DNA from: CAWATZ01 sp963784995
GTDB taxonomy: Bacteria > Planctomycetota > Planctomycetia > Gemmatales > Gemmataceae
Assembly (NCBI GenBank): GCA_963784995.1
Contig: CAWATZ010000007.1
Location: 868,001-932,000 of the forward strand
Length of the DNA: 64,000 bases
Direction of reading: 5' to 3'
Position numbers and translations under genes: made by a program. Every line of letters begins with the position of its first letter. Position 1 is the stretch's first letter. The notes beneath the pieces are model-generated. The model was not told the origin of the DNA. It saw only the letters and a program-made list of their open reading frames with translations, and ran no database searches. This document shows, piece by piece, positions 58,350-64,000 of the stretch.

Positions 58350-59949
58350 CCGGGGGAGGTTCGGGCAATTTGTATCGTCCTCGGCCTTGCTTCTCGATCT
58401 CGTCGTCATCGTACATCCGCTTCAGCAGCTTCTTGGTTGCCTCGTACCCCTTGCCGAGCTGGGCGTCGATGTCGTTGATCGACAGCGGCTGGCCAGCGCT
58501 CCTGAGTATTTCGCGAACCCGGCACCGGTCAGGGCGCAGCGGGTCGGCTGGCTGATCGGTGATCGACCAGAGCATGGATTGCGAGTCGAACCGAAGGTTG
58601 AGCTTCTGTTCCTTGATGTCCCGGCCGGTCACAAAGAGTGTTCCTTCCTGGGTGTGCCTGGGCCGTTCGAGTACCAGGACGGAGTCTGCTGCCCCGGTCA
58701 GGCCGGAGGTAGCCTGGACCTTATCGAGCGGGTCTTCTTCCAGTCCCCCGCCTCTCGGCTTGCGGGTGTGAGTCACGATGACGATGGCTACGCCGCGTGC
58801 GATTGCCAGCTGCTGCAAGCCGGCGATTGCCTTGTAGTCCTCCTCGTAGATGCCGACATTCCCGCGCTGGACATCGCGGACCTTGGCCAGAGTGTCAAGG
58901 ATCACGAGCCGAGCATCCGGATGCTTGTCGAGCCAGTGGGCGAGCTGGTCAAGACCGCCTTGGCCGAGCTGCGGCCACTGGATCGCGAAGGAGAGCCCCT
59001 GCGGGCATTGTCCCTGCATTTGGGCGAGGAGGTAGCCGAGGCGACCCTGGAGCCTTCGCTGACTGTCTTCCAGGGCCAGGTAGAGAACCTCACCCGGCTG
59101 GCCTGGAATGCGTCCCAGGGCCGGCTTGCCGGAGGCAACAGCGACGGCGATCTGCATAATCAGCCAGGACTTGCCGACCTTGGGTCGGCCAGCCAGGAGC
59201 GTTGCCCCTTCCGGGATGAGACCATCGACAGCGTAGCGAAGCGGCGGCAGTTGCAGGGCCAGGAGGTCAGCAGCGGTGAAGGTCTCGATAGGCGGCGACT
59301 GGGTCGGGGCAGCGGCAGCTTGGCCGTTGGCCTTGTGCCGCAATTGGTCAGCCCCAACCAGGTCCACCCGTTCCGCGCTCTCAATTGCGGTCTTGATCCA
59401 TGCCCGGAAGCTGTTGGGGTCCGTGGCGTGCAGTACGTGCAGGTCGGCCGGGTCTTTGCAATCGCAGGGCGTGCGAATGACGTACACGTTGCCAGCGAAG
59501 CCAAGCTGCCGCAACCGGTTCCGCACGCCCTTGACGAACGTCACACCGCCCTGGCCGGGCTCCTGGTTAATGTAGATGTCGTCCAGGCACTCAATAGCCT
59601 CGGCGGTCAAGGCCTTGGCCGCGCCCGCCCCGGGTAGACCCAGGGCCGGCAGTTCGTGATACCAGAGCGCCCAGCAATCACTCTCGCCCTCGACCAGGAT
59701 GAAGAATCCATCCTTGCGGGCCTTGTCCAGTTTCCACAGCCCGTAGGCTTCTAGCGGCAACCCCGAAGGCCAAAAGGAACCGTCCTTGGCCTTGAGGGCG
59801 GTACGCCGCTTCTCGGCCAGCACCTCGCCGCCGTCAATTGAGTAATAGGGGATGATGACCCCGCCTTGCGGGCCGTCCCGGAGGCCAAGGCCGGCAAGGA
59901 ACTCGATGGGAAGGCGCTTGTGCTGGGCCAGCGTCGCCAGGTCGATCAT
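58330..59949 (-). CDS. TOPRIM-RecA-like primase/helicase, replication protein of the element
   Basis: 539 residues. The N-terminal part (about 60-200) is TOPRIM-like: FILVEGESDCWALWYHELPA with the catalytic Glu, DIYINQEPGQGG and CKDPADLH. The C-terminal part is a RecA/RepA-type ATPase (AAA_25): Walker A AGRPKVGKSW (about 258), Walker B ARLVILDTLAKVRD (about 347), sensor VIVTHTRKP. The last 50 residues look like a winged helix (LSINDIDAQLGKGYEATKKL). It probably unwinds and primes the origin. The start at 59949 matches the first conserved block and has GAGG upstream; it is 11 bp downstream of the 59961 gene, so both form one operon. Confidence 0.87.
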   Translation of the reverse strand: MIDLATLAQHKRLPIEFLAGLGLRDGPQGGVIIPYYSIDGGEVLAEKRRTALKAKDGSFWPSGLPLEAYGLWKLDKARKDGFFILVEGESDCWALWYHELPALGLPGAGAAKALTAEAIECLDDIYINQEPGQGGVTFVKGVRNRLRQLGFAGNVYVIRTPCDCKDPADLHVLHATDPNSFRAWIKTAIESAERVDLVGADQLRHKANGQAAAAPTQSPPIETFTAADLLALQLPPLRYAVDGLIPEGATLLAGRPKVGKSWLIMQIAVAVASGKPALGRIPGQPGEVLYLALEDSQRRLQGRLGYLLAQMQGQCPQGLSFAIQWPQLGQGGLDQLAHWLDKHPDARLVILDTLAKVRDVQRGNVGIYEEDYKAIAGLQQLAIARGVAIVIVTHTRKPRGGGLEEDPLDKVQATSGLTGAADSVLVLERPRHTQEGTLFVTGRDIKEQKLNLRFDSQSMLWSITDQPADPLRPDRCRVREILRSAGQPLSINDIDAQLGKGYEATKKLLKRMYDDDEIEKQGRGRYKLPEPPPERDRAP

Positions 59950-59960
59950 TGTCAAGCCTC

Positions 59961-60164
59961 TCACGCTCGGGCCGGGATAGTCAGCCGCTGCACCAGCTCC
60001 TGCAATGCCTTCCAGGGCAGTCGGCGGCACTTGTCGATTTTGACGTAAGCCAGATCGCCTTTGTCCATCATGAGATAGAGCTTGGCGCGGCTGATCTGGA
60101 GAAACCGGGCCGCTTGCTCCACAGTCGCCAGCCCCTCGTTTTTCTGTCCACTACTGTCTTGCAT
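59961..60164 (-). CDS. Excisionase-type helix-turn-helix protein
   Basis: 67 residues: LATVEQAARFLQISRAKLYL, then MMDKGDLAYVKIDKCRRLPW, the HTH_17/Xis fold. GGGGG 8 nt before the ATG. First gene of the leftward operon with the helicase, so it may be a directionality factor or regulate the promoter between it and the RHH gene. Confidence 0.8.
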   Translation of the reverse strand: MQDSSGQKNEGLATVEQAARFLQISRAKLYLMMDKGDLAYVKIDKCRRLPWKALQELVQRLTIPARA

Positions 60165-60186
60165 TGCTTACCCCCTTGTGTTATCA

Positions 60187-60212
60187 TGGACTCGGTTGGA
60201 TTCGTGGATTCG
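60187..60212. promoter_or_regulatory. Operator-like triple repeat in the divergent promoter region
   Basis: TGGACTCG (60187), TGGATTCG (60197) and TGGATTCG (60205) in the 100 bp between the leftward replication operon and the rightward RHH-integrase unit. They are well placed to be bound by the RHH or Xis-like proteins. Confidence 0.5.
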
Positions 60213-60264
60213 TTTGCAGTCCACTTATACGATAGCAGACCAGGTTCCCCAGATCGGAGGCAAG

Positions 60265-60642
60265 ATGGCGAAGAAAAAGAGGGCGGGGCAAATAACGCTT
60301 CGGGTTGCGCCGGAAGTACGCGAAAAACTGGCAAGGATCGCGGAGGTTCTGGGCGTGGACATGAACGGCCTGCTGAACCAGATAATCCGGCTGGCCTTGC
60401 CCGCCTTCGAGATTGAAGCGCACGTCATCCAGATGAGTGTCGCGGAGGTCTCGGAGAGAAGCGCTGTGCTTTTCCAGGAATGGAGCAAAGCGAACCCGGA
60501 GCGTCCTCCGGCCGATTTCTGGACGGAGTGGTTAGAGCAGCTGGAACAGAAGCGGGCGCGGCCCGAGCCGAGAGTGCAGCCAGGCGAGGGCAGCTGTAAA
60601 GGCGATTGTGTCGGTTGTGTCCGTTGTGTCAAGCATCACTGA
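60265..60642 (+). CDS. Ribbon-helix-helix regulator (Arc/CopG-like)
   Basis: 125 residues. Residues 1-45 (KRAGQITLRVAPEVREKLAR, IAEVLGVDMNGLLNQIIRLA) are an RHH domain; the strand QITLRV would insert in the DNA major groove. The C-terminal 75 residues are charged and end with cysteines (CKGDCVGCVRCVKHH), possibly a metal site. GGAGG 5 nt before the ATG. It lies 14 bp upstream of the integrase gene, so it is probably cotranscribed and controls the divergent promoters. Confidence 0.78.
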   Translation: MAKKKRAGQITLRVAPEVREKLARIAEVLGVDMNGLLNQIIRLALPAFEIEAHVIQMSVAEVSERSAVLFQEWSKANPERPPADFWTEWLEQLEQKRARPEPRVQPGEGSCKGDCVGCVRCVKHH

Positions 60643-60656
60643 GAGGAGAACGCACC

Positions 60657-61804
60657 ATGTCAAGAAAGCGACGAGGACGAGGCGAAGGTAGCATCCGCTA
60701 CCGGGCCGACAAGGACCTGTGGGTGTGCGAGGTCCGGTTGCCGAACGGCAAGCGGCGGACCGCGTACGCCAAGACCAAGGCCGAGGCACAGGAGAAGCTC
60801 CGCGAGATGCAGAATGAAGGGCTGGCCGGCATCGGTGCCGATCCGGAGAGGCGGACCGTTGGCCAGTACCTGAGCGCCTGGCTGGAGACGACGGCCAAGA
60901 GGAGCCTGCGGAATGGCACCTGGGTACGTTACGAGCAACTGGTGCGGCTGCGGCTCGTTCCACACCTGGGGGAAGCCCGGCTCGACAAGCTGACCCCCTG
61001 CCACGTTGAGCAGCTGCTGTCCGATCTGGAGAAGGCCGGCGTCAAGCCGCGAGGCCAGCAGATGGCCGTCAACGTCCTGGGCCGGGCCTGCAAGGATGCC
61101 GTGCGGCTGAAGCTCATTGCGAGCAACCCGGTTCGCGACGTGGTCAAGCCGAAGCCACCGAAGCCGGAAATGCAGGTGTACGGGCCGGACGAAGTGAGCC
61201 GATTCCTGGCCGGAGCTGCCACGGATCGCCTTTCGCCCTGTACATTCTGGCCATTGACTCGGGCATGCGTGAAGGCGAGCTGTTTGCCCTGGAATGGACG
61301 GACATCGATTTCGAGGCCGGTTGGGTACTGGTGCAGCGGGCGTTGAAGGAAGTCAAGGGTCAGCTGTCGGTGGAGGAGCTGAAGACGGCCAAGAGCCGGC
61401 GCCGGCTCCAGGTATCGCGCTTCACCCTCGACGCGCTGCACGAACACCGCAAGCAGCAGCTGGCCGAGGGCACGGCCGGGAAGCTGGTCTTCTGCGACAC
61501 GGAAGGCAACTACCTGCGCCGGCCGAACGTGGCGCGGCGCTCGTTTCATCCGATCCTCAAGCGGGCGGGCCTGCCTCGGATTCGTTTCCACGATCTGCGG
61601 CATACCTGCGCGACGCTGCTGCTCCTGGCCAACGAGCATACCAAGGTGGTCAGCGAGCGGCTCGGGCACGCCTCGACCCAGACAACCGAGAACTCCTACA
61701 GCCACGTTCTCCCGACCATGCAGCAGCGGGTCGCCGAGGCGATGAACAAGATCCTCGGTCAGGCCAGGGCGAAGAACCAGGCCGGCGAGGCGGAAGCCGG
61801 TTGA
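60657..61804 (+). pseudogene. int: Tyrosine integrase of the element, one frameshift
   Basis: N-terminal arm-binding domain (GRGEGSIRYRADKDLWVCEV), core-binding SAM-like domain (TVGQYLSAWLETTAKRSLRN), and catalytic domain. Catalytic residues are all present: Arg in GMREGELFALEW, Lys in TAKSRRRLQV, HDLRHTCATLL, LGHAS and the Tyr of NSYSHV. At 61231-61233 the run TTT should be TTTT: with one more T the protein reads DRLFALYILAIDSGMREGEL; as given it shifts and ends at 61346. A homopolymer sequencing error is as likely as a real mutation. GAGAGGAG before the ATG. The gene runs toward attR, 170 bp away. Confidence 0.88.
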
Positions 61805-61818
61805 ACCGGGAGGACTCC

Positions 61819-61847
61819 TTGCAGGATGAAGCCGACGTGCCTACAAT
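61819..61847 (+). promoter_or_regulatory. Element-borne promoter before tRNA-Met
   Basis: TTGCAG (61819-61824), 17-bp spacer, TACAAT (61842-61847), about 128 bp before the tRNA. After integration the intact tRNA is cut off from its own promoter, so this one is the best candidate to express it. The distance implies a leader removed by RNase P. Confidence 0.55.
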
Positions 61848-61897
61848 ACCGATGCAATGGAAGGCCGTTTGCGGAGCCAGGGAGGCCAGGGCCAAGA

Positions 61898-61919
61898 ATG
61901 GCGGTACAATGGCGGTACT
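61898..61919 (+). promoter_or_regulatory. Right arm-type integrase site candidates
   Basis: Adjacent ATGGCGGTACA (61898-61908) and ATGGCGGTACT (61909-61919), matching the tandem pair near attL in order and orientation. 55 bp from the core. Confidence 0.68.
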
Positions 61920-61973
61920 GAGGCAGTCAAGGAGGGAGCCAGAAAAGCCGTAAGTCCTGAACTGGCAAGTATT

Positions 61974-62018
61974 TGGCGGCGTAGCTCAGCCCGGTTAGAG
62001 CAGCGGCTTCATAAGCCG
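61974..62018 (+). repeat. attR: 45-bp direct repeat within tRNA-Met
   Basis: Second copy of 52483-52527, covering nucleotides 1-44 of the intact tRNA and one base before it. The chromosomal 3' part of the tRNA follows directly. Confidence 0.9.
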
Positions 62019-62049
62019 CGTGTCACTGGTTCAAATCCAGTCGCCGCTA
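61975..62049 (+). tRNA. tRNA-Met (CAT anticodon), elongator type
   Basis: 75 nt fold as a full cloverleaf: acceptor GGCGGCG/CGCCGCT (first pair G-U), D stem GCTC/GAGC, anticodon stem GCGGC/GCCGC with loop TTCATAA (anticodon CAT), variable GTGTC, T stem ACTGG/CCAGT with TTCAAAT. The CCA end is not encoded. The anticodon stem lacks the GGG/CCC of initiator tRNA; tRNA-Ile2 (CAT) cannot be fully excluded. The first 44 nt are supplied by the element. Confidence 0.92.
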
Positions 62050-62078
62050 CTTGACGCAAGTCCTTCATCGAACGCTCG

Positions 62079-63794
62079 TTAGCTCAACGCGGTCAGAGGA
62101 TTACCCCAGGAGAGGCGTTGACCAAATCGCTCCTTGAGCTTCCCGCAGATCGGGTCTTCCCCATAGGGCCATTCCCCGCCGTGCAGACGCTCCAGCCCGC
62201 TCAGGTAAGGCGAGCGCAGCAGCGCTTCCGCGCCGGAGGGAGACAGCTCATTGCAGGCAATGTTCAGCCAGCGCAGCCGGTCGGCACCCGAACAGGTCCC
62301 CAGCAGACGGAGGCCCTCGGAGCCGACGTTGGGCGTCCCCGCCGGCTGGAGTGGCTGGGGATAGTCATAATACTCATCGTCCCAGGCTTCTCCGCTGACG
62401 TCCAGCCAGCGTAGCCGGCTCAGCGTGGGCGACTCCAGCAGGGCCCGGAAGCCCTCGCGTCCGATCCCGTTGCCGCTCAGGTCAAGAGTGGTCAGCCGGG
62501 CCAGGTGCGGCGAAGAGGCCAGAGCCGCAGCCCCGGCCGGTCCGATCTTGTGGTTCCGCAAGGAAAGGCTCTCCAGACCCGCCAGGCGTGGGCAGCCGGC
62601 CAGAAGCGCGATCAGCTCATCCGCGACGCCCTCGGAATGGGGAGCGTTGTCCCAGTACCCCGTCAGCGTCAGGGAGCGCAGTCGGGTCAGTGCCGGCAGT
62701 TCCAGCAGGGGGCGGAGCTGATCGGCCGGGCTCGCCTGGCCACCCTGAAGGTACAGTTCCAGCCAGCACAGGGTCGGGATGGTTTCCAGCAGCTGAGGGA
62801 TGGCCTCCTGCCTCCGTTCGCGGATGCGGGCCGGGAAGCCGAGCCAGCAGTCCTGGACACTGTGCCAGGGCAAACCCTGGCTCCAGCGCCGACCGTGAGC
62901 CTCGGCCAGAAACGCTTCGCGCTCATCGCAACACCGAGGCGGCGGCCCGTAGCCCGGATGACGGCGAGCTCGCTCGCATTGCAGGCGGATGAACTCCGCC
63001 CGGGCCGGATCGTCGTGTTCGTCCAGCCAGTCGGAAAGGACCAGACAGGAAGCTGGATCGTTCCGGTCCTCCACGATGGCCGACAGGAAAGCCTGTCCCT
63101 CGGCACAATCCAGTGGATCTCCTTTGACTTCGAGTACGTGGTGCAGCAGCTCGATAAACTGGCCCAGGGCCCACCTCAGACTTTGAGGTCCGCTCAGGGA
63201 GCCATGGCCCCCATGGCCTGCAACACGGGACAGTTCGTTGAGAGAGGCCGAGGCCGTCTCCAGCAACTGCTGCCAGTGCTGGCGGGAAGTGCCTTCGAGC
63301 AGCTCGGCCGGCAGCCGAGCCCGTTCGGGATGAAAGGCCTGGTGCCGGGGAACGCAGTCGCTCCAGGTAAAGGTGTGCTTGCCAACCTGAGCCACGGGCA
63401 CGTGGTTGCGAAGCACCCGGACCAGGTGAGCGCCCTTGCGGCGCTGGTTGAGCCAGTTAGCCGCCTTGACTGCCGGATGAGCCGGATCGTAGAACCTCTT
63501 GCCTGGGTTCAGCTCCTTGAGCCGGCGCAGCAACAGCAGCCCGGGCCGGAGCCCGGCCCAGCCATGCTTCCAGACCAGGGCCTCGGTCAGCCGGCCGGCC
63601 AGCTGCGGGTCCTTGCTGCGAGTGCGCAGCAGTTCGGTGGCGCGAGCGATGATTCCATCCCAGTCGGGCGAGAAGCCGCCTCGTTTCCTCCGCAGCGCAT
63701 CCAGGGCAAGCAGCTCCTTGCTGGTGAGAGAGCGATTGCGCCGGTTGAGGGGAGCAAGGAGGGGTTCCAGGTCGAGGACAGGCGTCTGAATCAT
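62079..63794 (-). CDS. ImpA_N-like + repeat-companion + LRR fusion protein
   Basis: 571 residues. The N-terminal about 110 residues (PDWDGIIARATELLRTRSKD, PQLAGRLTEALVWKHGWAGL) match the ImpA_N domain of type VI secretion TssA proteins. About 225-275: LVLSDWLDEHDDPARAEFIR, the repeat-companion domain. From about 340 to 560 follow leucine-rich repeats (LAGLESLSLRNHKIGPAGAA, LTTLDLSGNGIGREGFRALL). No signal peptide. The combination suggests a cytoplasmic scaffold. ATG 63794 is used; ATG 63830 would add 12 residues. No other T6SS gene is in view. Confidence 0.82.
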   Translation of the reverse strand: MIQTPVLDLEPLLAPLNRRNRSLTSKELLALDALRRKRGGFSPDWDGIIARATELLRTRSKDPQLAGRLTEALVWKHGWAGLRPGLLLLRRLKELNPGKRFYDPAHPAVKAANWLNQRRKGAHLVRVLRNHVPVAQVGKHTFTWSDCVPRHQAFHPERARLPAELLEGTSRQHWQQLLETASASLNELSRVAGHGGHGSLSGPQSLRWALGQFIELLHHVLEVKGDPLDCAEGQAFLSAIVEDRNDPASCLVLSDWLDEHDDPARAEFIRLQCERARRHPGYGPPPRCCDEREAFLAEAHGRRWSQGLPWHSVQDCWLGFPARIRERRQEAIPQLLETIPTLCWLELYLQGGQASPADQLRPLLELPALTRLRSLTLTGYWDNAPHSEGVADELIALLAGCPRLAGLESLSLRNHKIGPAGAAALASSPHLARLTTLDLSGNGIGREGFRALLESPTLSRLRWLDVSGEAWDDEYYDYPQPLQPAGTPNVGSEGLRLLGTCSGADRLRWLNIACNELSPSGAEALLRSPYLSGLERLHGGEWPYGEDPICGKLKERFGQRLSWGNPLTALS

Positions 63795-64000
63795 GAGGGC
63801 CTCGTGGGCTGAGTGTTTCGGACAAGACATCTGGGGCCTTCAGCAAGACAGCGCCACAGCGATTCGAGTTCGTTGGCTGGATGACGCGGAGGATCGCCGG
63901 GATGCTCTGACTGCTGGTACTTGGGGTCTTGCCTCTGTCTCCGGGCGGGCTGCCCTGGATTGGCACAAGGAAGCCAGCTCAGCGGGCCGATAATCTCTTG
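63795..64000. other. Right edge, no gene seen
   Basis: About 200 bp upstream of the ImpA_N-LRR gene. No convincing reading frame or hairpin; presumably its promoter region. Confidence 0.5.

Larger units (their letters stand above)
52483..62018. mobile_element. Integrative plasmid-like element in tRNA-Met
   Basis: About 9.5 kb between two 45-bp att repeats. It encodes a tyrosine integrase next to attR, two small Xis/AlpA-like proteins, a ribbon-helix-helix regulator and a TOPRIM-helicase replication protein, with an iteron array beside the last. Arm-type site candidates flank both cores. A 4.4-kb gene-poor region with giant palindromes and tandem repeats holds two cargo-like genes (lipoprotein, membrane protein). 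No conjugation, capsid or terminase genes are visible, so it would depend on another element or on transformation for transfer. Unlike most tRNA-integrating elements it carries the 5', not the 3', part of the tRNA. Confidence 0.85.

Noticed and set aside
52483..62018. Prophage
   Set aside because: No capsid, portal, terminase, tail or lysis genes are visible; the gene set is integration and replication only.

Overview
The window looks like chromosomal DNA of a planctomycete of the Gemmataceae type. Lineage markers read from the sequence: two proteins with the 'repeat-companion' domain (TIGR02996-like, LIYADWLDEHDQPDRAEF) joined to leucine-rich repeats; three exported proteins with the LExLExR N-terminal motif; a DUF1559 pseudopilin next to a small lipoprotein; PA14 plus multihaem cytochrome c, NIPSNAP, G8 and sulfatase proteins; and the 'SLARRASEG' palindromic repeat. 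The DNA is GC-rich and most genes have clear GGAGG-type ribosome binding sites.

Layout. 1-3000: 5' part of a vWA gene and a complete group II intron with its RT/maturase. 2978-4456: LRR protein and a free-standing lipoyl-domain protein. 4995-14849: a giant YD/RHS-type surface protein and a double glycosyltransferase, both cut off by one IS66 element (10307-13240) lying between them without a target duplication. 15000-17192: pentahaem PA14 cytochrome. 17388-25672: a DevBCA-like export system (membrane fusion protein, two permeases, an ATPase fused to a cyclic-nucleotide-binding domain) and, on the opposite strand, a TolC-like lipoprotein, a small exported protein and a YiiX-like cysteine hydrolase. 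25897-39782: sulfatase, exported unknown, broken DUF885 peptidase, radical SAM activase, RtcA, lipoproteins, DUF1559 pseudopilin, PQQ propeller-NIPSNAP fusion, lactate permease. 39989-45502: gene remnants, a broken Ser/Thr kinase-TPR gene and its ECF sigma factor. 46046-52437: a beta-helix surface protein, a broken G8/beta-helix protein and an MFS (oxalate/formate type) transporter.

The most interesting part is 52483-62018, an integrative element of about 9.5 kb in an elongator tRNA-Met gene. It is bounded by a 45-bp direct repeat. The left copy is only the 5' 44 nt of the tRNA, still behind its own promoter; the right copy is part of the intact tRNA. The element carries a tyrosine integrase (frameshifted here) next to attR, tandem 11-bp arm-site candidates at both ends, two AlpA/Xis-like proteins, a ribbon-helix-helix regulator and a TOPRIM-RecA-like primase/helicase. 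Downstream of the helicase gene are nine copies of an 8-bp iteron (GTCCCTTT). A 4.4-kb gene-poor stretch holds very large palindromes, a 53-bp tandem repeat with DnaA-box-like words, and genes for a lipoprotein and a small membrane protein. The element therefore looks like an integrated plasmid-like replicon that takes over tRNA-Met expression.

Two broader themes: (i) long palindromes sit between many gene pairs and, twice, in frame inside genes, including a kinase activation loop; (ii) at least eight genes or gene remnants carry small frameshifts, which may be real decay or uncorrected sequencing indels. All functions are inferred from the sequence by eye; no search was run.
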